Shown here: positions 44,390 through 53,341 of the stretch, one piece after another
Position numbering within the stretch: the first letter of the stretch is position 1
Layout of the letters: each line of letters starts with the position of its first letter
From: Phyllobacterium sophorae
GTDB taxonomy: Bacteria > Pseudomonadota > Alphaproteobacteria > Rhizobiales > Rhizobiaceae
Assembly (NCBI RefSeq): GCF_003010965.1
Contig: NZ_PGGM01000006.1
Location: forward strand, 124,001-188,000
Reading direction: 5' to 3'
Length of the DNA: 64,000 nt
Notes under the pieces: model-generated
What the model saw: only the letters and a program-made list of their open reading frames with translations
Databases searched by the model: none
Told to the model about the DNA's origin: nothing
Program-made: the position numbers and the translations under genes

Positions 44390-45550
44390 CTACTCAGCTG
44401 GCCACAGCACCGCACGGATTTTTTTGTTCTCGAATTTCAGGCAAAGCTCGCCATTGATCAGCTGCAGGGCCTTCTCGCCGAAGACCTCGCGCCGCCAGCC
44501 CTGGAGCGCCGGAATGTCTTCTGCGTCGCCTTCGGCCGCGATTCTGTCGATCTCGTCGGAGGTTGCGACGACCTTGGCGGCAACGCCGTGCTCCTCAGTG
44601 ACAAGCCGCAACAGCACCTTCAACAATTCAGCCGCAGCGCCTGCACCTTCCGGTGATTGCACTGATTTCGGCAAGCGCGGCATATCTTCCTTGGGCAGGT
44701 CAAGTGCCAGATTGACCGCATTGAGCAGGCCGGTAGCCATGCTGGAGCGTTCCCAACCTTTTGGAATCGTTCGCAAACGCGACATGGCTTCCGCATCGCG
44801 CGGCTGCTGCTGCGCGACCTCGTAGATGGCATCGTCCTTGATAACGCGGCCGCGCGGCACATTGCGTTCCCGCGCTTCCCGTTCCCGCCAGGCGGCGACG
44901 CTACGCAGTACGGCGAGTTCCACTGGCTTGCGCAGGCGCATTTTCAGCCGTTTCCACGCATCGTCCGGATGCATGTCATAGGTCTCACGCGCCGTGAGGA
45001 TCTTCATCTCGTCCAGCACCCAGTCCGTCCGGCCATCCTCTTCGAGACTGGCTTTCAGGTGCAGATAGATGTCACGCAAATGAGTCACGTCCGCCAGTGC
45101 GTAATCCAGCTGCTTTTCCGAAAGGGGCCGGCGCCGCCAGTCGGTGAATCGAGAGGATTTGTCGATTTGCGCTCCGACGATCCGCTGCACGAGCTGGTCG
45201 TAGGCGATTGCATCGCCAAAGCCGCAAACCATTGCCGCAACCTGTGTATCGAACACTGGATGCGGGATCAGATTGCCAAGATGGAAGATGATTTCGATGT
45301 CCTGCCGCGCGGCGTGGAAAACCTTGACGATCTTTTCGTCGGCCATCAGCCTGAAAAACGCAGCAAGATCAAGGCCTGGCGCCAAAGCGTCCACGATTGC
45401 CGTATGATCGGGCGACGCGAGCTGGATAACGCAGAGCTCCGGCCAGAACGTGGTCTCCCGGATGAATTCCGTATCGACGGTCACGAAATCGGATTGCGAA
45501 AGGGCGGCAACAGCCTGTTCAAGCTGATCTGTGGTTGTAATCATGGTCAT
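44390..45550 (-). CDS. rnd: Ribonuclease D
   Basis: 386-residue 3'-5' exoribonuclease of the DEDD group. The N-terminal exonuclease domain shows FVTVDTEFIRETTFWPELCVIQLA (first D and E), KVFHAARQDIEII (second D region) and LDYALADVTHL (Y/D motif III). The C-terminal HRDC domain is seen around RERNVPRGRVIKDDAIYEVAQ. It trims tRNA 3' ends. Alternative start two codons later. It is divergent from aspS, an arrangement I recall as usual in rhizobia. Confidence 0.95.
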   Translation of the reverse strand: MTMITTTDQLEQAVAALSQSDFVTVDTEFIRETTFWPELCVIQLASPDHTAIVDALAPGLDLAAFFRLMADEKIVKVFHAARQDIEIIFHLGNLIPHPVFDTQVAAMVCGFGDAIAYDQLVQRIVGAQIDKSSRFTDWRRRPLSEKQLDYALADVTHLRDIYLHLKASLEEDGRTDWVLDEMKILTARETYDMHPDDAWKRLKMRLRKPVELAVLRSVAAWREREARERNVPRGRVIKDDAIYEVAQQQPRDAEAMSRLRTIPKGWERSSMATGLLNAVNLALDLPKEDMPRLPKSVQSPEGAGAAAELLKVLLRLVTEEHGVAAKVVATSDEIDRIAAEGDAEDIPALQGWRREVFGEKALQLINGELCLKFENKKIRAVLWPAE

Positions 45551-45708
45551 GAAATTTCTATAGCGAATGGATAAGCGTTTGTCTTGGCCCTCAATCCTGA
45601 TCTTGACAAATCACCCTCAAAATGCGCTTGTCCGCCCAAATTCTCGGGCTTTGCCGGGGCTTATCCCACGCTGTCCGGCCACCAGCATACATATCAGAGG
45701 CACATATC

Positions 45709-47499
45709 ATGCACCGTTACCGCAGCCATACCTGCGCCGCCTTGCGTAAATCGGACGTTGGTTCGACAGTTCGTCTTTCCGGCTGGGTTCACCGCGTCCG
45801 TGACCATGGCGGCATTCTCTTTATCGATATCCGCGACCATTACGGCCTGACGCAGATCGTCGCGAGTCCGGATTCGCCGGCATTCGAATTGGCGGAGACC
45901 GTGCGCGGTGAATGGGTTATCCGTGTGGACGGCGAGGTGAAGGCCCGCACGGACGATACCGTCAACCCCAACATGCCGACCGGCGAAATCGAGGTTTTTG
46001 CGCGCGAAATCGAAGTCCTGTCCGCCGCCAAGGAATTGCCCTTGCCAGTGTTCGGCGAGCTCGATTATCCGGAAGATATCCGTCTAAAGTACCGCTTCCT
46101 CGATTTGCGCCGTGACACCCTGCATAAGAACATCATGTCGCGCACCAGGATCATTGCCGCGATGCGCCGCCGCATGACCGAAATTGGCTTCACTGAATTC
46201 TCAACCCCGATTTTGACGGCTTCTTCGCCGGAAGGCGCGCGAGACTTCCTTGTGCCGAGCCGTATCCATCCCGGCAAGTTCTACGCGTTGCCGCAGGCAC
46301 CGCAGCAATACAAGCAGCTGATCATGATGTCCGGTTTCGATCGCTACTTCCAGATCGCGCCGTGCTTCCGCGACGAGGACCCCCGCGCCGACCGTCTGCC
46401 GGGTGAGTTCTACCAGCTCGACCTGGAAATGAGCTTTGTCGAGCAGAATGATGTTCTGTCGACGATGGAACCGGTTCTGCGCGGTGTTTTCGAGGAGTTC
46501 GCCGACGGCAAGCCGGTGACGCAGGAATTCCCACGGATCACCTATGACGACGCCATGCGCCGATTTGGTTCGGACAAGCCTGACTTACGCAACCCGATCG
46601 AGATGCAGGCGGTAACCGAGCATTTCGCCGGATCCGGCTTCAAGGTTTTCGCCAACATGATCGCCAATGATCCGAAGGTTGAAGTCTGGGCGATTCCGGC
46701 CAAGACTGGCGGTTCGCGCGCCTTCTGCGATCGCATGAATTCATGGGCGCAGGGGGAAGGGCAGCCGGGCCTCGGCTATATCTTCTGGCGCAAGGAAGGT
46801 GAAAACCTTGAAGGGGCAGGACCTCTCGCGAAGAATATCGGCCCGGAACGGACCGAAGCGATCCGTACGCAGCTCGGCCTCGACGAGGGCGATGCGGTGT
46901 TTTTCGTTGCCGGCGATCCGAAGAAGTTCGTCTCGTTTGCCGGAGCAGCACGTACGCGCGCAGGTGAGGAACTGAACCTCGTTGATCGCGACCAGTTCAA
47001 GCTGTGCTGGATCGTCGATTTCCCATTCTTCGAATGGCTCGAAGATGAGAAGAAGATCGATTTCGCCCACAACCCGTTCTCTATGCCGCAGGGTGGCATG
47101 GATGCCCTGGAGAACCAGGATCCATTGACGATCAAGGCGTTCCAGTATGACATGGTCTGCAATGGCTTCGAGATTGCCTCAGGTGGTATCCGCAACCATC
47201 TGCCGGAAACCATGGTCAAGGCATTCGAGGCTGTCGGTCATTCGCGGGAGACCGTAGAAGAGGATTTTGGCGCCCTCTACCGCGCTTTCCAGTATGGTGC
47301 ACCTCCGCATGGCGGCATGGCAGCTGGTATCGACCGTATCGTGATGCTGCTTGTCGGAGCGAGGAACCTGCGCGAGATCACCATGTTCCCGATGAACCAG
47401 CAGGCTCATGATCTGCTGATGAACGCCCCGTCGGATGTATCGCAAGCTCAGTTGCGCGACCTGCACATCCGGCTTAATCCGGTGAAGAAAGAGGATTAG
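45709..47499 (+). CDS. aspS: Aspartyl-tRNA synthetase
   Basis: 596 residues, bacterial-type class II synthetase. ATG 45709 ([13 protein letters not shown]) is chosen over the in-frame extension to 45622. The N-terminal OB-fold anticodon domain is seen ([23 protein letters not shown]), followed by class II motif 2 ([13 protein letters not shown]), the GAD insertion region and motif 3 ([13 protein letters not shown]). Alphaproteobacteria of this type may also charge tRNA-Asn, but this was not tested here. A strong terminator follows. Confidence 0.97.
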   Translation: MHRYRSHTCAALRKSDVGSTVRLSGWVHRVRDHGGILFIDIRDHYGLTQIVASPDSPAFELAETVRGEWVIRVDGEVKARTDDTVNPNMPTGEIEVFAREIEVLSAAKELPLPVFGELDYPEDIRLKYRFLDLRRDTLHKNIMSRTRIIAAMRRRMTEIGFTEFSTPILTASSPEGARDFLVPSRIHPGKFYALPQAPQQYKQLIMMSGFDRYFQIAPCFRDEDPRADRLPGEFYQLDLEMSFVEQNDVLSTMEPVLRGVFEEFADGKPVTQEFPRITYDDAMRRFGSDKPDLRNPIEMQAVTEHFAGSGFKVFANMIANDPKVEVWAIPAKTGGSRAFCDRMNSWAQGEGQPGLGYIFWRKEGENLEGAGPLAKNIGPERTEAIRTQLGLDEGDAVFFVAGDPKKFVSFAGAARTRAGEELNLVDRDQFKLCWIVDFPFFEWLEDEKKIDFAHNPFSMPQGGMDALENQDPLTIKAFQYDMVCNGFEIASGGIRNHLPETMVKAFEAVGHSRETVEEDFGALYRAFQYGAPPHGGMAAGIDRIVMLLVGARNLREITMFPMNQQAHDLLMNAPSDVSQAQLRDLHIRLNPVKKED

Positions 47500-47528
47500 A
47501 AACCTCTGCTAACCGACACCGAATAAAC

Positions 47529-47558
47529 AAAAAGCCCGGCGTCGCTGCCGGGCTTTTT
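47529..47558. terminator. Bidirectional terminator between aspS and the convergent secreted-protein gene
   Basis: AAAAAGCCCGGC / GCCGGGCTTTTT, a 12-bp stem with a 6-nt loop; A and T runs on both sides serve both strands. Confidence 0.92.
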
Positions 47559-47576
47559 GTTAGAATCCCTGCCCGA

Positions 47577-48773
47577 TCATTGGCTGGCGGTGACCGTAAC
47601 GCCAAGCGTTTTGATCAGCGATTTCGGATCGGCCATGCCACCCGCGGCGATGATGGCGAAAGGAACCGGCTTGGCTGGAGCGGCCTTGATCTCGATGGTT
47701 TTCGGATTGTCGAGATAGGTGTTCACCGCCGCTCCGAGCGACTGCGCGAATTCTGCATTGCCGAGCTGGGCAGCTGCCATCGGAAGGATTGCCTTGGCCT
47801 GGTTGATCAGATCACCACGCTTGGCTCCCTGTTGCTTGGCGACATAGTCAAGCGCCTTGTATGTGACCGACGCGTCGTCGAAACGGATGGACGCACCCGT
47901 GAAGCTCAACTGCTGCATCAGGCCAAGCATCGCCATGCTCTGTGCATCGTCAGGCTTGCCTTCCATGTTCTTGGTCGCTTCCTGCAGACCTTTGATGAAA
48001 TCGAGCGTATAGCCGGAAATATCGAACTTCAGGCCAAGCGTTCCAGCATTGTCGGCAACGAAGTCCATCTTTTCGAAGTTGAGACGGCCATCGGACACGT
48101 TCCATGTTCCGTTTATGTCTATCTTTCCCGAAATGGTCTCGTAGCCAAGCGCCTTAAGCGCATCCTTGGTCTTCGGGTCTTCGATGTCGGAGAGATCCGC
48201 CTTGAAGCTCTCGACATTGGTTGTGAATGCGACGGGACTGGTTTGGGTGAGCGGCGAAATTGTTGCAGTCACATTGTCGGCGGTGAATACATCCTTGCCC
48301 TTCGCGTTGACATTGAGATGCTTAACTTCCGCCTTCTCGTATTGCAGGATTTTTGCCAGAGGCTCGGTTGCGCCTTCAGCGGGAAGGGTGATGCCTTCGA
48401 GGCTTATTCCGTCGACGCTTATCTTGTTGTCCGGTTCGCGTTCCGGGCTGAAATCGATATCGGGCATCGTCAACGACCCGATCTTGAAGCCGCCGCCAGA
48501 AACATCGCTGACATCGTTCAATGTTACATCGCCGGCGTTGAAGCTTTCCTTTATCCCGGTCGTGGAGACCTTCGTGTCCTTGAGAATGACCGTCGAGCCG
48601 TTGGTTTCGACACTGCCATACTCGATTGTGCCGCCCTGTTCGGCATAAACTGCCTTCAATCGTGCGGCCACCGCGTTGCCATCCACCGCATAGGCTGAAC
48701 CGGCAAACACGACGAGAGCTGAGGTTGCAGCGAGAACGCGCAAACCGGACTTCAGAGGGTGGATTGGAGGCAT
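47577..48773 (-). CDS. Conserved secreted protein, unknown function
   Basis: 398 residues from ATG 48773 (AGGGA upstream). Signal peptide region LRVLAATSALVVFAGSAYA. The mature protein is rich in beta-strand repeats of the type VxLxDVxxVSGGGFKIGSLTMPDI, suggesting an elongated periplasmic or outer-membrane-associated fold, with a helical C-terminal third (LINQAKAILPMAAAQLG). It resembles a rhizobial conserved hypothetical family; no named domain was recognised. It is convergent with aspS. Confidence 0.75.
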   Translation of the reverse strand: MPPIHPLKSGLRVLAATSALVVFAGSAYAVDGNAVAARLKAVYAEQGGTIEYGSVETNGSTVILKDTKVSTTGIKESFNAGDVTLNDVSDVSGGGFKIGSLTMPDIDFSPEREPDNKISVDGISLEGITLPAEGATEPLAKILQYEKAEVKHLNVNAKGKDVFTADNVTATISPLTQTSPVAFTTNVESFKADLSDIEDPKTKDALKALGYETISGKIDINGTWNVSDGRLNFEKMDFVADNAGTLGLKFDISGYTLDFIKGLQEATKNMEGKPDDAQSMAMLGLMQQLSFTGASIRFDDASVTYKALDYVAKQQGAKRGDLINQAKAILPMAAAQLGNAEFAQSLGAAVNTYLDNPKTIEIKAAPAKPVPFAIIAAGGMADPKSLIKTLGVTVTASQ

Positions 48774-48999
48774 GATTTGATCCCTGTTATTTTCAACATT
48801 AGAAGCTATTGCATGGGGCGCGGCAAAACTATGACGGGCGCTGATCAATGGGCAATAATTGCAACTTGTGCGCTAGAAAGTCAGATTTGCGGATTGAACG
48901 CAAGCTTCCAGCCGTTCATCGCTCCAAATGGCAATAACTGCCTGTGATCTTGGCGAATCATCGCTTGCCCGGGATTCCCCGAATTGATAGTTCATTGAC

Positions 49000-51279
49000 A
49001 TGGGAAAAAGCCTGATTCCGCCAGACAATGGCGATGATAATGTAGAACCGGTTGATCTGAAGGCGGCTCTGGAAGAACGCTATCTTGCTTATGCGCTTTC
49101 AACGATCATGCACCGTGCCTTGCCGGATGTGCGCGACGGATTGAAGCCGGTCCACCGCCGCATCATGCATGCCATGCGCCTGCTTCGGCTGTCGCCTGAC
49201 CAGTCCTATGCAAAATGCGCGCGTATTGTCGGCGAGGTGATGGGTAAGTTCCATCCGCATGGTGACCAGTCGATTTATGACGCGCTGGTGCGGTTGTCGC
49301 AGGATTTTGCTGTACGATATCCCGTTGTCGACGGGCAGGGGAATTTCGGCAATATCGACGGCGATAATCCAGCTGCGATGCGTTACACTGAAGCGCGGAT
49401 GACCGATGTCGCCATGCTGCTTCTGGAAGGCATCACCGAGGATGCGGTCGATTTCCGCCCTACCTACAACGAGGAAGACGAGGAGCCGATCGTCCTTCCT
49501 GGCGCTTTCCCCAATCTGCTTGCCAATGGTTCATCGGGCATTGCCGTCGGCATGGCGACGTCGATCCCGCCGCACAATGTTTCGGAACTCTGCGCCGCGG
49601 CGCTGCATCTGATCAAGCATCCCGATGCTACGGTCGAAGAGCTGATGTCGCAGGCCGAGGATGAGGATCCGCTGAAGACCAAAGTTCGCGGCCCGGATTT
49701 TCCGACGGGCGGCATCATGGTCGAAACGCCGGATGCCATTCTCGAAGCCTACAAGACCGGTCGCGGTGGTTTTCGGCTGCGCGCTCGCTGGCAGGTGGAA
49801 GAGCAGGGCCGTGGCACATGGATCATCATCATCACCGAAATTCCCTACCAGGTACAGAAATCCCGGCTGATCGAGAAGATTGCGGAGCTGCTGATCGCCA
49901 AGAAGCTGCCGCTGCTCGAGGATGTTCGCGACGAATCCACTGAAGACGTTCGTTTGGTGCTTGAGCCGAAGAGCCGCAGCGTCAATCCCGACATTCTGAT
50001 GGAATCGCTGTTCAAGCTTACCGAGCTTGAAACGCGCTTTCCCTTGAATATGAACGTGCTTTCCGCCGGCAAGGTGCCGAATGTCCTTTCACTGCGCGAT
50101 GTTCTGAAGCAATGGCTGGAGCACCGCAAGGACGTGCTCATTCGTCGCTCGCGCCATCGCCTCGGCGAAATTGAGCGCCGTCTCGAAATACTTGGCGGCA
50201 TGTTGATCGCCTACCTTAATATCGATGAGGTCATCCGCATCATCCGCGAGGAAGATGAGCCGAAGCAGGAGATGATTCGCCGCTTTGAACTGACGGATAA
50301 TCAGGCTGAAGCCATCCTCAACATGCGCCTGCGGTCCTTGCGTAAACTCGAGGAGTTCGAGATCCGCAAGGAGTTCGATGGGCTTACCGCGGAAAAGCAC
50401 GAAATCGAGCAGCTCCTCGGTTCAGAGCCCAAGCAGTGGCAGACGATCTCCTGGCAAATCTCGGAAATGCAGAAGAAATATGCGCCGGACACTTTGCTCG
50501 GCAAACGCCGCACGACCCTCGCCGATGCCCCCCAGCATGATCTGACCGACATTCATCACGCCATGATCGAGAAGGAACCGGTCACGGTTGTCGTTTCAGA
50601 GAAGGGTTGGCTGCGTGCAATGAAGGGTCACTTGGCGGACTTCTCTTCGCTGACCTTCAAGGAAGGTGACAAGCTGAAGCTTGCTTTCCATGCGGAGACA
50701 ACAGATCGCATTCTTGTCCTTACGACAGGCGGCAAGTTCTACACGATCGGCGCCAACAGCCTGCCAGGCGGCCGTGGCCATGGCGAGCCGATTCGCATCA
50801 TCGTCGACATGGAGAACGACCAGGACATTGTCACGGCCTTCGTGCACAACCCCGAGCGCAAGCTGCTTCTGTCATCGCATGTCGGTAACGGCTTCATCGT
50901 GCCCGAGGCGGATGTCATCGCCAATACCCGCAAGGGTAAGCAGGTGATGAACGTCAAAACGCCGGACGAGGCGCGTCACTGCATTCCGGTCGTTGGTGAC
51001 TCGGTGGCGATCATCGGCGAGAACCGCAAGATGCTGGTGTTCCCGCTCACCGAAGTTCCGGAACTCGGCCGGGGCAAGGGCGTTCGCCTGCAGCGCTACA
51101 AGGACGGTGGTGTTTCTGATATTCGCATCTTTACGTTGGAGCAGGGGCTGACCTGGCAGGACGCATCGGGCCGTAGCTTCACGCGCGGCAAGCTGGAATT
51201 GCTCGAATGGGCTGGACCAAGAGCCACGGCCGGCCGCATGGTGCCAAAGGGCTTCCCGCGTTCAGGCAAGTTTTCGTGA
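49000..51279 (+). CDS. parC: DNA topoisomerase IV subunit A
   Basis: 759 residues. N-terminal breakage-reunion domain with the active-site Tyr129 in [10 protein letters not shown] and the helix-turn-helix region [23 protein letters not shown]. The C-terminal domain has degenerate beta-propeller blades ([20 protein letters not shown]). At the site of the quinolone-determining Ser (E. coli ParC S80, GyrA S83) the residue is Q90. It decatenates chromosomes together with ParE, whose gene is not here. Confidence 0.95.
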   Translation: MGKSLIPPDNGDDNVEPVDLKAALEERYLAYALSTIMHRALPDVRDGLKPVHRRIMHAMRLLRLSPDQSYAKCARIVGEVMGKFHPHGDQSIYDALVRLSQDFAVRYPVVDGQGNFGNIDGDNPAAMRYTEARMTDVAMLLLEGITEDAVDFRPTYNEEDEEPIVLPGAFPNLLANGSSGIAVGMATSIPPHNVSELCAAALHLIKHPDATVEELMSQAEDEDPLKTKVRGPDFPTGGIMVETPDAILEAYKTGRGGFRLRARWQVEEQGRGTWIIIITEIPYQVQKSRLIEKIAELLIAKKLPLLEDVRDESTEDVRLVLEPKSRSVNPDILMESLFKLTELETRFPLNMNVLSAGKVPNVLSLRDVLKQWLEHRKDVLIRRSRHRLGEIERRLEILGGMLIAYLNIDEVIRIIREEDEPKQEMIRRFELTDNQAEAILNMRLRSLRKLEEFEIRKEFDGLTAEKHEIEQLLGSEPKQWQTISWQISEMQKKYAPDTLLGKRRTTLADAPQHDLTDIHHAMIEKEPVTVVVSEKGWLRAMKGHLADFSSLTFKEGDKLKLAFHAETTDRILVLTTGGKFYTIGANSLPGGRGHGEPIRIIVDMENDQDIVTAFVHNPERKLLLSSHVGNGFIVPEADVIANTRKGKQVMNVKTPDEARHCIPVVGDSVAIIGENRKMLVFPLTEVPELGRGKGVRLQRYKDGGVSDIRIFTLEQGLTWQDASGRSFTRGKLELLEWAGPRATAGRMVPKGFPRSGKFS

Positions 51280-51307
51280 TCGTCTGAAATAGTATCGCCG
51301 AGTCGAA

Positions 51308-51335
51308 CAATACGAGAATGATCATTCTCGTATTG
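51308..51335. promoter_or_regulatory. 28-bp perfect palindrome, probable TetR operator
   Basis: Arms CAATACGAGAATGA and its exact reverse complement meet without spacer at 51321/51322. It lies just upstream of the TetR gene and the RND operon, so is likely the autoregulatory operator. Confidence 0.75.
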
Positions 51336-51360
51336 ACGAATTCGGGTCTTTGCCGTAAAT

Positions 51361-51380
51361 GAGAGAGAACGTTCTCTCTC
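51361..51380. promoter_or_regulatory. 20-bp perfect palindrome, second probable operator
   Basis: GAGAGAGAAC / GTTCTCTCTC. It shares the GAGAA...TTCTC half-sites with the first palindrome but with a shorter centre. It overlaps a potential upstream ATG (51359), which argues for a regulatory rather than coding role. Confidence 0.6.
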
Positions 51381-51394
51381 TTATTGCTGCCGCC

Positions 51395-52105
51395 ATGGTT
51401 GATAACATCCTGCCCAAACAGCCAGCGAGCATTGCCGACGAGGAATCGGATGGTTCCCGGCATTGTTTCGTCGCTAAACTATTCGGAAAACGGGCACGCA
51501 ATCGTGAAGCGCAGGAAGAGCGCATACTGAATGCCGCGATGACCTGCTTTATCCGCTCTGGATTTCGCGGTGCATCCATGAATGAGATCTGCTCCGAAGC
51601 GGGCATGAGCCCTGGCGCGCTCTACCGCTATTTCCCGTCGAAAGAAGCGATAATCGAGAAGATATCGGCGGCGCACCGGCAGCAAAGCGCTGAAATCCTT
51701 GATCGTATGTTGAGCTCCAGCAATATCATCGATGCCGTAACACAGGTCGGTATCGACCATGTGCGGAAGATGTCGCTGAACACAACCGGACCCGGGCCGC
51801 GCGATTCCAGCGCACGTCTTTTCGTTGAAGTCCGTGCCGAATCGATGCGCAACGAGGGCGTTGCCGCAATCTGTGAGCTCCACGAAGGCTTGATGCGCGA
51901 GAAGCTTCTCGCTGCGTTTACGGCTGCCAAGGAACGCGGAGAGATCGATCCGGTGACGGATATGGAGCTCCTTGTGGCAACGCTGGCGGCAATGGGCGAG
52001 GGGATCATCATGCGTAATTTCCCCGCGCAAGGTGTTCCGGTTGAAGCACTGGAGCCAGTGTTCCACGCCCTCGCTGAGGCCATGTTGCGCCCGACAAACA
52101 AGTGA
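51395..52105 (+). CDS. TetR-family repressor of the RND operon
   Basis: 236 residues from ATG 51395; an ATG at 51359 would lie on a palindromic operator and is disfavoured. After a polar 40-residue lead comes the TetR helix-turn-helix (RILNAAMTCFIRSGFRGASM, then NEICSEAGMSPGALYRYFPSKEAI), and a C-terminal ligand-binding helical domain of usual length. It probably represses itself and the efflux genes that follow 27 bp later; the inducer is likely a pump substrate. Confidence 0.92.
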   Translation: MVDNILPKQPASIADEESDGSRHCFVAKLFGKRARNREAQEERILNAAMTCFIRSGFRGASMNEICSEAGMSPGALYRYFPSKEAIIEKISAAHRQQSAEILDRMLSSSNIIDAVTQVGIDHVRKMSLNTTGPGPRDSSARLFVEVRAESMRNEGVAAICELHEGLMREKLLAAFTAAKERGEIDPVTDMELLVATLAAMGEGIIMRNFPAQGVPVEALEPVFHALAEAMLRPTNK

Positions 52106-52132
52106 ATAATTGCTCTCACCCCGGATTTTCCA

Positions 52133-53341
52133 ATGAGCCACTACCGCAAAAAAGTTCTGTTCTCCCTGGCTCTCTCCCTGAGCCTGGTGTCGTCGTTGAG
52201 TACCAGCGGGTTTGCTGAAGAGAATGCAGTTCCCGCATCGCAGGAAGCAAAGGCGCCGATTATCAACGTCACGCCAGCCAGCAAAGCCGAAATGGTGGCG
52301 ACAATCACTGTGACTGGAACAATCGTGCCCCGTCAGGAGGTTGCTGTTGGAACTGATGTCGCAGGGCTGCTCGTTCTTGAGCTCAATGCCGATCAGGGCG
52401 ATGTCGTCAAGGAAGGCGATATTCTCGCCCGTCTAGACAAGTCCTCGCTGGAAATCCAGCTGGCTCAGATCGAAGCGCAACGTGCCCAGGCCGACGCATC
52501 CATCGCCCAGTCCGAAGCACAGATTGTTGATGCCGAGATTGCCGTTCGCCAGGCCCTGGAAGCGCTTGATCGCGCTCGTGCCTTGTCGGCCAAGGGCATC
52601 AACTCGAAAATGGAGCTGGATAACGCTACAAATGCGCATGACAGCGCCAACGCACGTCTCAATACGTCCCGGCAGGCGCTTGTCGCCACCAAATCCCAAT
52701 TGCAGCTGGTTGCTGCGCAAAAGCGCGACGTGCTGCTGCGGCTGCAAAAAGCCGACGTCAAAGCGCCTGCAAGCGGTGTTGTGCTGAGCCGCAACGCGCT
52801 TCTTGGCGGCATTGTCTCGTTCAATGCGGGCCCGTTGTTCCGGATCGCGCGCGACCAGGATTTCGAACTGGCGGCCAACATTCCTGAAGTCGATCTGCCG
52901 CGCCTGAAAGAGAACATGCCTGTTGCCGTTCGGGTGTCAGGGATGGATGAGCCGGTTGCTGGTCGGGTCCGGCTTATATCGCCGGAAATCACCGCAAGCT
53001 CTCGTCTCGGCTCCGTAAAGATTGCGCTCGACAGAAATCCCGCGATCCGGCCCGGCAACTTTGCCCGCGCGGTCGTCGAATTGACACGCCGCGAGGGGAT
53101 CAGCGTTCCCCTTTCGGCAGTCGTCTATCACGGCCGGTCTGCATTGGTGCAGGTCGTCAAGGATGGCGTCGTCGATAGCCGCAAAATTGAGCTGGGCATC
53201 CGCAACGACCGGGCAGTGGAAGTGCTGAAAGGATTGGCTGAAGGCGAAGACGTCGTTGCCCGCGCCGGAACCTTCGTCGCCAATGGCGACCGCGTCACGC
53301 CGGTTCGCGTGACGGATGAGGCTACGGGGGCCGTCCAATGA
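52133..53341 (+). CDS. RND efflux periplasmic adaptor (membrane fusion protein)
   Basis: 402 residues with an N-terminal signal segment (KVLFSLALSLSLVSSLSTSG). Lipoyl halves GLLVLELNADQGDVVKEGDILARLD and ADVKAPASGVVLSRNALLGGIV flank a coiled-coil hairpin (residues about 100-200), followed by beta-barrel and membrane-proximal domains. It links the inner-membrane RND pump to an outer-membrane channel, which is not encoded here. The last four bases overlap the pump gene (ATGA). Confidence 0.94.
   Translation: MSHYRKKVLFSLALSLSLVSSLSTSGFAEENAVPASQEAKAPIINVTPASKAEMVATITVTGTIVPRQEVAVGTDVAGLLVLELNADQGDVVKEGDILARLDKSSLEIQLAQIEAQRAQADASIAQSEAQIVDAEIAVRQALEALDRARALSAKGINSKMELDNATNAHDSANARLNTSRQALVATKSQLQLVAAQKRDVLLRLQKADVKAPASGVVLSRNALLGGIVSFNAGPLFRIARDQDFELAANIPEVDLPRLKENMPVAVRVSGMDEPVAGRVRLISPEITASSRLGSVKIALDRNPAIRPGNFARAVVELTRREGISVPLSAVVYHGRSALVQVVKDGVVDSRKIELGIRNDRAVEVLKGLAEGEDVVARAGTFVANGDRVTPVRVTDEATGAVQ

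Noticed and set aside
47580-48698. 372-codon plus-strand open frame
   Set aside because: Mirror of the secreted-protein gene at 47577-48773, which has a signal peptide and ribosome-binding site; the plus-strand translation has no protein-like organisation.
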